From Acidobacteriota bacterium (GTDB lineage: Bacteria; Acidobacteriota; Terriglobia; UBA7540), in assembly GCA_003165615.1 (NCBI GenBank), contig PLWR01000181.1, positions 1 through 30,465 on the forward strand: a stretch of DNA of 30,465 nucleotides. The letters are read 5' to 3'. Of the stretch, positions 1-8,096 are shown one piece after another. The stretch's first letter is position 1. Every line of letters begins with the position of its first letter. The position numbers were made by a program, and so were the translations under genes. The notes below the pieces were generated by a model, which was given only the letters and a program-made list of their open reading frames with translations, was not told where the DNA came from and searched no databases.

Positions 1-1270
1 CCATCGGGTTGAGCAACTGAAATTCCGTCCCATCATAGACGGCGGTGGCGATGTTGGCGGTGGTGAGGTCGTTCGCCCCCAGGGCGGTCGCCCCGCACTT
101 GGTAATGGTGGTGGCGGTCAAGCCGTTGACGGCAAGGGTGGGGCCTGAGCCGGTATTGGCGGCGGTGGGTTTCCAGCGGACAGTCAAACCTGCTGTCAAA
201 GCTGTAGCCGCGGGGGAGAGCGTCACGGTTTGCGCCTGCGCTGTTCCGCCGCCCGCCGCGTACCAGTTCACGCTGGTGTCGGAGGTCCCGATCAAGGATT
301 TTGCCGCCGTGGCAGCACTCCCGGTGTTGTTGCCCCAGAAGTAGTGGGGAGAGAATGTTCCCAACGTCAAGGTCACGGCGCCCGTCGAGCTGGAGTTGGT
401 GATCAGGTTTCCATCGCCGCTGAGGGAGGAAACTCCTCCCCCGGTCCCGCAAGACCCCCAAAGAGGGTCCGTTCCATTGGAAGTCAAACATTGCCCATTG
501 GAGCCAACCCCCAGCCGGGTATTGGAAGAAGAATGGTAATAGTGCAGATCGCCCTCGGTGGTCAGAGGAGAAAGGGCATTGAAAGCAGCCGATGCGGTGC
601 TCTGTCCGGTGCCGCCTCCTGCAATGGCAATCGTTGGAAGATCAGAACCGAGGAGGGCGCGGAAAGTCGGTGTTGTCGCGAGTCCCGAGCCCGGACCCGC
701 CAAAACCGTGTTTGGTGTCTGGTTGAGAAGTTGGGGCGTGAGCGTTCCACTCGAAGTGACGGGAGATCCGGAAACGGTCGAGCTGAAGATGATCCCGTCG
801 CCGGCCATGCCCACGCTGGTCACAGACCCGGAGCCGCCTGAAACACCGGAAACAAACATGGTGCGCACGTCGGTGATCGAGGAAATCGCCGTGCTGGTGG
901 TGACGACCGTCGCGATGGGAATGGTCGTTGAAGTGAATCCCGTGGTGTTCGAGGCGGGCACGCAGTTGTTTGAAGTGTTGAGATACACATAGTTCGTGGC
1001 ACTGGGCGCAAGGGTGAGAGTGCCACCCGCGTAGGTCCGAACGACATTGCTGCAAACGGCTGTCCCCTGAGCTAAATTCAAGGTCAGGTTTGATCCGGCT
1101 GTCGGCCAGTAGCCGGGCCCAAATCCCTGCACGTATTTCGCGTTGACGGGGAAGATCGCCTGCCCCGCCTGCGCCTGGGGCTGCTGGGCGGGAAGAACAG
1201 TGGGCAGCAGGCAGAAGGCAGTAAGTAGTAAGCAATCATATATTATGCACTTTGAGGTATGAATTCTCAT
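1..1270 (-). CDS. Phage tail fibre with N-terminal signal peptide, partial (runs off left edge)
   Basis: An open minus-strand frame starts at the ATG at 1270 and runs without a stop through the left edge, giving about 423 visible residues. Residues 1-30 look like a Sec signal peptide with the core LLLTAFCLLPTVLPAQ. Residues about 35-140 are a beta-rich Thr/Ser/Asn domain with YVYLNTSN and ITDVR, a pattern common in phage fibre modules. Further on come AIAGGGTGQSTASAAFN and LTTEGDLHYY, which are typical of tail-fibre shaft segments. Inferred role: host recognition at the tail tip, last in the tail module. A Sec signal is odd on a virion fibre, and its core is encoded by a heptamer repeat. GAGG lies about 11 nt before the start, so the start is only moderately supported. 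Confidence 0.72.
   Translation of the reverse strand, partial: MRIHTSKCIIYDCLLLTAFCLLPTVLPAQQPQAQAGQAIFPVNAKYVQGFGPGYWPTAGSNLTLNLAQGTAVCSNVVRTYAGGTLTLAPSATNYVYLNTSNNCVPASNTTGFTSTTIPIATVVTTSTAISSITDVRTMFVSGVSGGSGSVTSVGMAGDGIIFSSTVSGSPVTSSGTLTPQLLNQTPNTVLAGPGSGLATTPTFRALLGSDLPTIAIAGGGTGQSTASAAFNALSPLTTEGDLHYYHSSSNTRLGVGSNGQCLTSNGTDPLWGSCGTGGGVSSLSGDGNLITNSSSTGAVTLTLGTFSPHYFWGNNTGSAATAAKSLIGTSDTSVNWYAAGGGTAQAQTVTLSPAATALTAGLTVRWKPTAANTGSGPTLAVNGLTATTITKCGATALGANDLTTANIATAVYDGTEFQLLNPM
1202..1237. repeat. Heptamer array (GGCAGNA family) encoding a signal-peptide core
   Basis: Five degenerate 7-bp units (GGGCAGC, AGGCAGA, AGGCAGT, AAGTAGT, AAGCAAT) lie inside the fibre gene and encode its hydrophobic core. 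The 37-nt block 1192-1228 is repeated at 17120-17156 with one difference. Confidence 0.8.
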
Positions 1271-1288
1271 GATGTGAGCGCCTCTATA

Positions 1289-1320
1289 TCCTGACTCCTG
1301 AATCCTAAATCCGGCTTTTT
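1289..1320. repeat. Heptamer array (TCCTGAN family), intergenic
   Basis: Degenerate units TCCTGAC, TCCTGAA and TCCTAAA are followed by CCGGCTTTTT. The same CCGGCTTTTT ending closes the arrays near 8090 and 13990, each time next to the stop codon of the upstream gene. Confidence 0.7.
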
Positions 1321-1977
1321 TCACCATACCTGCACCTTCGCGGTCACCCCGGCGTCTGAGGCGACGAGATAGAGGTTTATGTTGTCCATGTCCGTCGGCG
1401 ATTGCCACCAGATGGCGCCCGGGCTCGTCATGCGGACTTGGGCGCCCACGGGAAGGCGTCCTAGCAGATGCGGCACCGTAAAATTCCCGGGTCCCGATGG
1501 CGTCACGGGGATCTGGCCGAAGAGACTTGTCGCTTGCGTAACGTTTGTGATCTCGGTCCCATTGGTAACGATGACCCCAAGAAAGGCATCGCCGGGGGCC
1601 AGGGCAGCAAGAACGGGCCGGTAATAGTAACTGCTGGGCCAATTCTCCTGTTGATAAAATAGGTAAGAGGTGGCATTGACGGGGGCCGCATCGATGGTGG
1701 GGTCGGTGGGTGCGTAACGCGAGCCATTTGCGTAGAGGATTCCGTTCGCCACATTGGGATAAAGTGAATTGGAAGTGGCGAGCTCAAATCCGCTGACCAC
1801 GCCGTTTAATCCCAGGTCGCCCACCAGCGTGTCCGCAACCGACGCCAGGTCGCTGAGGAATGCTACGTTGGCATCCAGCATCGCCATGTTGGAGTCCATG
1901 TCCGATTCGTATTGAGTAATCCCGTGCTGCGGCTGGACAAAGCCTTTGCGGGGCAGCACTGTTCTGACTATAGCCAT
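1321..1977 (-). CDS. Phage tail-tip/fibre-associated protein, unknown function
   Basis: This is a 218-residue protein. I chose the ATG at 1977 because AAGGA stands 6 nt upstream and the longer reading only translates a heptamer array. The N-terminus (AIVRTVLPRKGFVQPQHG) and the middle look structural: an Asn/Ser/Thr-rich beta protein with NGILYANGSRYAPT and a C-terminal stretch on measured values (INLYLVASDAG). It lies between a tail-tip protein and the signal-peptide fibre, so a virion role in the distal tail or adsorption apparatus is likely. I recognise no catalytic motif and cannot name a family. Confidence 0.6.
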   Translation of the reverse strand: MAIVRTVLPRKGFVQPQHGITQYESDMDSNMAMLDANVAFLSDLASVADTLVGDLGLNGVVSGFELATSNSLYPNVANGILYANGSRYAPTDPTIDAAPVNATSYLFYQQENWPSSYYYRPVLAALAPGDAFLGVIVTNGTEITNVTQATSLFGQIPVTPSGPGNFTVPHLLGRLPVGAQVRMTSPGAIWWQSPTDMDNINLYLVASDAGVTAKVQVW

Positions 1978-1981
1978 GATT

Positions 1982-2087
1982 AGTCCTTTGTCTTGGTCCC
2001 TGGTCCATGGTCGCTTGCGACTGACAACCGACAACGGACGATAGACAGCTTTTCAATGACTCAATGGCTTGATGACCCGATCGATCA
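1982..2087. repeat. Composite heptamer/octamer arrays, inverted
   Basis: A TGGTCC-type arm faces a GACAACGGAC-type arm, followed by an octamer block (TCAATGAC/GATGACCC). The stop codon of the upstream gene (2085-2087) and the AAGGA ribosome site of the downstream gene both lie in this region. Confidence 0.8.
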
Positions 2088-2582
2088 ATCACCACTGACT
2101 CCCGCCGGAAGGTTGACACTCAGCCGCTGGCAAATCGCCATGACCTTCACTGTGCCTTGATTTTCCGCGCCACTCGTCGACCAATAAGTTTGGATCACGA
2201 CCTTGCCATTGGCGTCATTCACGTCCAATTGATAGGGGCAAACAATCAGGTTGCCCTGGCCGGGATCGCTATTGGCAAGCGCCGGCGGGGTTGCTTGTCC
2301 CGGAACATATCCCGCTGCCGGCGTGCGGGAGGAATAGAGAATCGGGATAAAGAGGCATTCCGGGTAGCTGTAGCTGTAGCCATCCACGGGCGAGACGGGG
2401 GGCGAAACGGTGTCGCCGGGCCCGTAGTAACCCATGTAAATGATCTCGCAGCGCACTGCCCCGAACTTGGCATTGTGTGAGATCTTCGCCAGCGTGTAAT
2501 CCGTCAGCGGTTGGCCGCCGGCAATCGTCGAGTCGGCCAAATCAAAAAATCCGGGAATGGAAGACATCAACATTTGGCTCAT
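2085..2582 (-). CDS. Putative phage tail protein, unknown function
   Basis: This is a 165-residue protein with AAGGA eight nt before the ATG at 2582; that AAGGA is part of the preceding repeat array. The sequence is beta-rich with many Tyr, Pro and Gly (YGPGDTVSPPVSPVDGYSYSYPE) and ends in SVNLPAGVSGD, whose last codons enter the next array. Position directly after the giant tail protein suggests a tail-tip accessory or fibre-connector role. No known domain recognised. Confidence 0.6.
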   Translation of the reverse strand: MSQMLMSSIPGFFDLADSTIAGGQPLTDYTLAKISHNAKFGAVRCEIIYMGYYGPGDTVSPPVSPVDGYSYSYPECLFIPILYSSRTPAAGYVPGQATPPALANSDPGQGNLIVCPYQLDVNDANGKVVIQTYWSTSGAENQGTVKVMAICQRLSVNLPAGVSGD

Positions 2583-2589
2583 GCAAATC

Positions 2590-2660
2590 GTCCTTGGTCC
2601 TTAGTCTGATGTCCGTTGGCCGCCGCGGCGACACCACGGACAACGGACAAGGGACATCCT
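2590..2660. repeat. Inverted heptamer array (ACGGACA family)
   Basis: Units of type TCCTTGG/TCCGTTG face units of type ACGGACA across a short GC-rich centre (CGCCGCGGCG). It fills the gap between the giant tail protein and the next gene. Confidence 0.8.
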
Positions 2661-5600
2661 CTAAAAGATTGTCGAAAGTGCCTCCGTATACACCCCATTC
2701 GATGACGGGGTGATGAAAAAAAACGTCTCCTGCTCGTCCTCCGTCGCTTGCGCATACGGCGGCAGCACCAGGGAGGCCGAGGGCACGATTTCATAGGGGG
2801 AAGTGGTGCTGGCCCGGCGCATATCCAGGAGCGTGAAGCGCACCTGCCCGTTCGAATAATCGGGCGAGCGGCCGATAATTTCGCATGGGATATTGGTAAC
2901 GCCGCGCCCGCCGCCGATATAGTCCGGAACCAGCGGGTGGGTGAGCGAAACCCAGTCTTTCAGTTCGGGCAGAAGCGCCCCGAGCTGCGTCACAAGTTGA
3001 TACACGGGCGTGGCAAAACCATAGCGCCGGAAAAGTTGGTCGCCCAGCAGGAACGCGCGCAGCGAACCTCCGCGCCCCATTTTGAGCCCGGCGCTTTCCA
3101 CCTGGTGGTTGTAAAGGTAACGGAAAAGGTTATAGCTCGCCTGCTGAAGCATGGTGACAGTGGTGTTGTAAGTGCGCGCGCTGGTGTTCGTGGCGTTGTC
3201 GTCCGCATCCAGGCGATAGGAGAGGGCGTTGATGACGGGCGCCAGGCGGACCTCGGGAATGCCGACGATGCTGCATTGCGTGAAGCCGAGCACCGGCGTC
3301 TGGTTCTCCGGGTTCTTCATCGCCTTCAGGGTGAGCTGGCCGGATGCGGTGACCACCATGACCAGGCCCAGGGGCTTCAGAATCTGATCTTCCAGCCAAC
3401 TGCGCGCTTGCTGCGGTGAGGTGATCTTGAATTCGAGCCAGTCTCCTGAGAATATTGCGTCGCGCAGCGCCGTGATACCGGCCACATCGAGATAAGAGTT
3501 GGGATTAATCAGTGTGGAGGGGTTGCCGGTGGTGGCGATCGTCGAAAGTGGAACGTACTTGGCCCAGAAAGGATTCACCGCCGCCACCAGTTCGCCCGTG
3601 CCGCTTGCTTCCACAACAGCGCTGAGCGCCTGGTCCTGACCCACCCCCAGCTCGTTTTGCAGGGCGGCGAGAAAAATGTCGAGCGGGTTGCCACTAACCC
3701 AGCGCGGGTTGTCATTCGACACCGGATAGCTGTTGGCCAGCCACTGTGCGCCGCTGGGAAGCCAGGTGTTTTTCTGTCCCGGCAAGTACTCTTCCGGGCC
3801 GCCGTTCCCCCAAAGGAAAGCGCCCTGCGCGAAGCGTTTCAGGTCTTCCGCCTTGAGGATGACGCGGCCATCGGTATCGAAGCCGATTTCGGAAATCTGC
3901 ATCACGTGCAGCGGAACGAAGTCGCCGATCGAATTGCCCGGAAAGCCCATGCTGAACGTCACGACCTGCCCGATCAAAGCTTCCTGCGCAGCGAGCGTGT
4001 GGAGCAAGCCGCCGGGATCGATGCAACGAATCTGCATCTGGCCAACGGAGCTGGAGCCATTCTTGTCGTCGATCGATTGTTCCGCCCCGGCTGGGACATA
4101 CATATAGGGCAGCAACTGCGGCAGGCCCGAAACCGTGAGCAGCAGGCTGGGGTTGGTCGCCACCAGCCACATCCATGCGGTGGGGGCGAGGGCGGGCCAA
4201 ACCTCAAATTCATAAGGCAGACCACGCGCCGCGAGCGAACAGGCGAGCAGCGATCCATTGCCCGTAGCCTGCAAGATTGTGGCTTGCCCCGCGATCAGCG
4301 TGGTGAGCGCCGCATCGATGGTCGTGCCGAGGCCGGTGAAGAAGCTGGCGAGGCCCGAGATGGAGTAGAGTTCGAGGAGCATCAGGATCATGCCCCAGGT
4401 GCCTTCTTGCCACACCGATGCCGGCGAGCCGGAATACCCGCCGGGGGAGTCGTTGTAAGGCTTCATTCCGCTGAACGGAGTGGTGACCTTAAAGGCTTCA
4501 TTGTAAGAATTTGCCTGGTTGGAGAGAGCGACTGTCTGGTTTGTTATAAGGAAAGTGGTGTAAGCGAACTCGGCGCATTGCAGGGCGATGTCGTCCCGTC
4601 CCGCGGCGTGGGCCCACAGCGCCGCCCAATGGCCGGAGGCGTCCAGCGCCATGCTGGTGTCGAGAGTGTTTCCCGTCACCCCCTGGGCGAAGCGTCCCGG
4701 AATCGAGCCCGCGGGCGCAATGTAGAGGTTCGCAATCAGGCTGGTGTTGATGCTGGCGGCGGCGGCTGTGGCGGCTCCCGCCGTGGCGATGAGCGAGTTG
4801 GACTGTGCGGAAGTAATTTGCCCCGTCTTGGTCAAAGAGATGGCCGCCACCGGCAAGACGTTGGCGGCGCGTTGAAAGGCAAACCACAAGTCGATTTGGT
4901 GCTCAGTGGAAACGGTGGAAACCAATCCCGGTATCAACTGGTAACCCGGATCCTGGTAGCGCCCATACCCTTCGTAGAACAGGCCGTTCGTAAGGTCAGC
5001 CGCGGTGCTTTGCAGAGTGAGCAGGAAATTAATCATTCCTTGCAGGGTGAAGACGGAACTATAGTCCTGCGCCAACGGCATATAGACGCAGTAGGCGTAA
5101 ACCACCCACGCCATCGCGCCGGCGCGGATGTAAGCCTGGTCCACCTGGCCGTTGTAGGTGTCGTAGCTGAAGCTCAGGGAATTCGCCGGCTGCAGGGTCC
5201 CGACGCTCAGGTTATCGAAGTAAAGGTCGGTGTTCGCCGCCGTAAGTGTGAGCTTGAAGCCGGTGATTTTGACCAGCGTGTCGCTGACAAGGCTTGAAAT
5301 CTGAGATTTGAGATTTAAAAGTGTGGTGCGCCAGATGGTGGCGCCCGGCCCAATGGGCAGGGTGATCACAGTTCCCGCCAGGGTCGCCGGACCGGCCGCG
5401 CCGCTCGAGACCTGAATATCCGTCACCAGGCCCAGCGCCGTCACCACGCTGACGTCGAAAACAAAGGCCGCTCCCGCCGCTTCCATGTGCTCGAAGCTGA
5501 GATAAGTGTCGGTGGTATCGGGGAAGCCGCTGCCCACGTAAGTGAAGACATCATTCGCTGAGCCCGCATGAAAATCCAGAATGTTACCCGTGCCGTAAGG

Positions 5601-7154
5601 CGGCTCCTGGGGTGAAACGGAGTTGGCCGCCACGTTGGAGACAGTCGAGCCGGTACCGGTTTTTGACCACCGCGCCGTGGAACCGTCCTCAGCGTTTTCC
5701 AGCACCAGCGAAGCCAGGTAACCCGGGTTGGCGAGAAATGTATTCAGTTGGATGATGACTTTTTCCGCCGCCGCGAAATTCCCTGCGGACGTGTAGGCAA
5801 GGATGGCCAGGGCGCAATCATAGATGAAGCTGCGATTCTGCATGGCGGGGATGTCGGTGGCGCCGGGATTGGGAACAAAAAGCGGATCGCTGGTGGGAAT
5901 GTCGAACGAGTGCGGCAGGTCCGAATACTCCAGCTCGGTCCCCAGGGAATCGAAAACTTCCGTCCATCCCACGATCGGGTCGTCATAGAGGATATGGACA
6001 GTAGGGATTCCGGATCCCGAATTCAAGATGATGGAACTGCCGGCACGCGCGTGGAAGCCGTCGCTCTGCACGATGATAGGAACGTTGTCTTCCTGTAAGT
6101 ATTCTATGTCGGTCTTGATGCAGACCTGCGCCTTGTAGTTCGAGAGCTTGCCGCCCAGCGTGGTCCCGGCTTGCGGCGTCTGGCAAACGCCCGTATTGGT
6201 GTGCGCTACCCAGCCGGATGGAATCGTGGCGCCGGACCAGCCGCTCGCCGGGGGCGCAATGCTGGTGGGGTAGAGCGCCGCCATCAACAGGCCCGGGTGA
6301 ACGTTACCCAAGCTCCACGTGTAACCGCCGGAATAAGCGCCGACCCCGAGAGTGACGGTGGGTTGCAGCCCGGAACTCCCCTGGTAATACCAAACATCAC
6401 TATGGACAAACACATCAACCCGGTAAGAATTTTGGGCATTCAGCAAATTGAAGACGTAGCCCGTGGCCACCCAGCCGGCATTCTGATAACCGAGGGCAAT
6501 GAGTTTCCAGACTTGGGTGTTGTCGCCGGTCAGAGCGCCGAGGGTTGTCGGCCAGTTGGGAGGATTGTTGGTGTTGGCGGTGGCGCCGTTGTAGAGCGCC
6601 ATCTGGACGTTGTTATTCGAATCGACGATCAGTGAGCCGAAAGGGTAGTTGGAGTGGGACGTCCATTTGGCGATGACACCCGGCGTCTGTGGCAGTCCCG
6701 GGGTAATCCAACTGGAATTGGCGTTGTAAAGTAGCGTGTTAATCGATTGCTGCATCGACGAAGTCACTTCGTAGCCGTTCACCAGCAGGTTGCCCCAGGG
6801 GAGGGCCTGGCCCGATTCATTCACGGGGTAACCATCCGGCCCCAGTTGATTGTCCGCCCACAGGCCGGGCGGCATCGCTGCCACGATCGATTCAATTTGC
6901 GACATCGCCAAGGGAGCTTGTTGCGCGCCGCTCACCGTGAGGCCGGTCAGAAAATTAATCTGCGAGCTGAGGCCGCACTCCACCAGGCCCGCCGCAGGCT
7001 CTTCCGTCACGGCTGAGCTGGTGGCCCCTTGCGTCAGGAGGGCGTCGCCCAACCAGTTGCCGGCGGGGCTCGATTGCCGGCCGTAAAGCCACGCGAGCGA
7101 TTGGTTCATCGCCTGCCAGAAGTTGCCGGGCCAGTATGTCGCTACATTGGGCAT
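2661..7154 (-). CDS. Giant multidomain tail-tip protein with putative alpha/alpha-barrel carbohydrate-active domain
   Basis: The protein has 1497 residues. Residues about 160-220 hold a small beta module (IVDSNNNVQ, then PNWPTTLGALTGDNTQVWKLI) that also occurs in the tail tube gene of this operon. Residues about 440-980 contain repeated amphipathic helices and the motifs STEHQIDLWFAF (near 750) and SVWQEGTWGMILML, which suggests an (alpha/alpha)n barrel like those of glycoside hydrolases or lyases. Residues about 1020-1497 resemble a tail-hub domain (VGQMQIRCIDPGGLL, VILKAEDLKRF, CEIIGRSPDYSNGQVRFTLLDMRR). Inferred role: tail hub plus surface-polysaccharide depolymerase. The catalytic residues were not identified. 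AAGGAAG lies about 12 nt before the start. A small AAATCTC array at 5296-5320 encodes LNLKSQISS. Confidence 0.75.
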   Translation of the reverse strand: MPNVATYWPGNFWQAMNQSLAWLYGRQSSPAGNWLGDALLTQGATSSAVTEEPAAGLVECGLSSQINFLTGLTVSGAQQAPLAMSQIESIVAAMPPGLWADNQLGPDGYPVNESGQALPWGNLLVNGYEVTSSMQQSINTLLYNANSSWITPGLPQTPGVIAKWTSHSNYPFGSLIVDSNNNVQMALYNGATANTNNPPNWPTTLGALTGDNTQVWKLIALGYQNAGWVATGYVFNLLNAQNSYRVDVFVHSDVWYYQGSSGLQPTVTLGVGAYSGGYTWSLGNVHPGLLMAALYPTSIAPPASGWSGATIPSGWVAHTNTGVCQTPQAGTTLGGKLSNYKAQVCIKTDIEYLQEDNVPIIVQSDGFHARAGSSIILNSGSGIPTVHILYDDPIVGWTEVFDSLGTELEYSDLPHSFDIPTSDPLFVPNPGATDIPAMQNRSFIYDCALAILAYTSAGNFAAAEKVIIQLNTFLANPGYLASLVLENAEDGSTARWSKTGTGSTVSNVAANSVSPQEPPYGTGNILDFHAGSANDVFTYVGSGFPDTTDTYLSFEHMEAAGAAFVFDVSVVTALGLVTDIQVSSGAAGPATLAGTVITLPIGPGATIWRTTLLNLKSQISSLVSDTLVKITGFKLTLTAANTDLYFDNLSVGTLQPANSLSFSYDTYNGQVDQAYIRAGAMAWVVYAYCVYMPLAQDYSSVFTLQGMINFLLTLQSTAADLTNGLFYEGYGRYQDPGYQLIPGLVSTVSTEHQIDLWFAFQRAANVLPVAAISLTKTGQITSAQSNSLIATAGAATAAAASINTSLIANLYIAPAGSIPGRFAQGVTGNTLDTSMALDASGHWAALWAHAAGRDDIALQCAEFAYTTFLITNQTVALSNQANSYNEAFKVTTPFSGMKPYNDSPGGYSGSPASVWQEGTWGMILMLLELYSISGLASFFTGLGTTIDAALTTLIAGQATILQATGNGSLLACSLAARGLPYEFEVWPALAPTAWMWLVATNPSLLLTVSGLPQLLPYMYVPAGAEQSIDDKNGSSSVGQMQIRCIDPGGLLHTLAAQEALIGQVVTFSMGFPGNSIGDFVPLHVMQISEIGFDTDGRVILKAEDLKRFAQGAFLWGNGGPEEYLPGQKNTWLPSGAQWLANSYPVSNDNPRWVSGNPLDIFLAALQNELGVGQDQALSAVVEASGTGELVAAVNPFWAKYVPLSTIATTGNPSTLINPNSYLDVAGITALRDAIFSGDWLEFKITSPQQARSWLEDQILKPLGLVMVVTASGQLTLKAMKNPENQTPVLGFTQCSIVGIPEVRLAPVINALSYRLDADDNATNTSARTYNTTVTMLQQASYNLFRYLYNHQVESAGLKMGRGGSLRAFLLGDQLFRRYGFATPVYQLVTQLGALLPELKDWVSLTHPLVPDYIGGGRGVTNIPCEIIGRSPDYSNGQVRFTLLDMRRASTTSPYEIVPSASLVLPPYAQATEDEQETFFFITPSSNGVYTEALSTIF
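5296..5320. repeat. Small AAATCTC heptamer array inside the giant tail gene
   Basis: On the minus strand the units read AAATCTC, AAATCTC, AGATTTC. It is the only array I see in this 4.5-kb gene and it is translated in frame. Confidence 0.6.
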
Positions 7155-7208
7155 TGTGGTGGTTAACTTCCTTCGGTCAAACTTGCTCGATCTTTCTGTC
7201 CTGCATGA

Positions 7209-7312
7209 ATTGACTCATTTTTTCATCGGGTCATTGAGCCATTGAAAGGCGCCGTACGCCTCGACACGGTCTTTAAATGAAGCAATGACCCGATGAATCA
7301 ATGACTCAATGT
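7209..7312. repeat. Inverted octamer array (TCATCGGG family)
   Basis: The left arm about 7211-7247 (TCATCGGG, TCATTGAG) and the right arm about 7273-7311 (CAATGACC, CGATGAAT) are reverse complements and could fold as a long hairpin between two tail genes. Confidence 0.75.
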
Positions 7313-7329
7313 GTCGGCGCTTCGCGCCG

Positions 7330-7512
7330 CTAGGTTCCCCACCCGCCAATTCCCCACGCCATTGCCCCATACCCGCTCTGGCTGAGCGGCTGGATTTGCA
7401 ACAGGGTGAAGCTGGCGAGCACGATCCCGAATTGCGGGATTTGCAGAACGTACAGGGGCTGCTTCTGCGGGGCGTTCAATCCCGTCTGCCAGGTTTGATT
7501 TCCGCTAATCAT
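7330..7512 (-). CDS. Short tail-tip protein, possibly a truncated hub N-terminus
   Basis: A 60-residue product starts at the ATG at 7512; longer readings only translate the TTTCGAA array. The sequence PLYVLQIPQFGIVLASFTLLQIQPL followed by GYGAMAWGIGGWGT resembles the start of tail-hub proteins that recognise a PLYV-I-G-I motif and a Trp/Gly-rich loop. The hub C-terminal domain lies at the end of the next gene, so this could be a hub N-terminus separated from its body. The ribosome site is weak. Confidence 0.5.
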   Translation of the reverse strand: MISGNQTWQTGLNAPQKQPLYVLQIPQFGIVLASFTLLQIQPLSQSGYGAMAWGIGGWGT

Positions 7513-7515
7513 GAG

Positions 7516-7628
7516 TTGGACTCGAAAGGCGAAAATGGAAAATCGAAAATCGAAACTGGAACATCGAAACGCGAAACCCCGCAACTCTGCCGAATTTCGA
7601 TTTTCGAATTTCGAGTTTCGTTTTTCAT
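7516..7628. repeat. Inverted heptamer array (CGAAAAT / TTTCGAA family)
   Basis: An arm of CGAAAAT, CGAAACT and CGAAACG units faces an arm of ATTTCGA and TTTTCGA units across about 15 bp. It fills the gap between two tail genes. Confidence 0.85.
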
Positions 7629-8008
7629 GTAACAACCTGCCGAAACCTCAGGTGAAACGTGTACTGCCCCGCGGCTTTGTAGGCCGCGGTCCAATTGGTG
7701 TCCTCGAGCCAGAAGTTGGTGAAAGTGGATTGGGAACTATCGGGATAATAGGCAAAGACGCCGCCCTGAAGCGCAAAGTTCATGAACTGTGCCCACGCTG
7801 CCACGTCGCCGCCAATGCCCACCCACTCCAGATCGAGATCGAGGAAATTGTCGATGCGTTCGAGCACCGATTCGCGCACGCCGCTGGACGCCACGTTGTC
7901 GTGCCGAACGGCCACAGCGGAATAAGCAGGCACGCGCCGCGGCGGCCGCTGAAATGAGAGCGTCGCCGAGCCACTGCTGTAGGGATAGACGATTGCTGGG
8001 TTAGCCAT
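7625..8008 (-). CDS. Phage minor/distal tail protein
   Basis: This 127-residue protein lies just after the tape measure gene. Recognisable features are SGVRESVLERIDNFLDLDLEWV, GGVFAYYPDSSQSTFTNFWLED and a C-terminus GQYTFHLRFRQVV. These match, from memory, a common small tail protein at this position that joins the tube end to the tip complex. The ATG at 8008 has only a weak GAGAA before it. The stop lies at the edge of the TTTCGAA array. Function is inferred from position and fold-like pattern; no enzyme motif is seen. Confidence 0.65.
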   Translation of the reverse strand: MANPAIVYPYSSGSATLSFQRPPRRVPAYSAVAVRHDNVASSGVRESVLERIDNFLDLDLEWVGIGGDVAAWAQFMNFALQGGVFAYYPDSSQSTFTNFWLEDTNWTAAYKAAGQYTFHLRFRQVVT

Positions 8009-8017
8009 TTTATTCTC

Positions 8018-8096
8018 GGGATCCGGGGTTCGGGGTTAGGGATTAGGGAAGGGAAAACCCGAACCCCTAACCCCAAATTCCGAACCCCGGCTTTTT
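8018..8096. repeat. Inverted heptamer array (GGGTTAG family)
   Basis: GGTTAGG and GATTAGG units face CCCTAAC units and end in CCGGCTTTTT next to the tape-measure stop codon (8095-8097). Confidence 0.85.

Noticed and set aside
1..1235. Minus-strand frames at 33-491 and 642-1235 as genes
   Set aside because: They are shadows of the fibre gene that starts at 1270 and runs off the left edge; His/Arg-rich composition betrays the wrong frame.
3657..5297. Long plus-strand frame of 546 residues opposite the giant tail gene
   Set aside because: It is Arg/Gly/Ala-rich with no domain, lies antisense to a clear tail gene, and is a by-product of GC-rich codon use.
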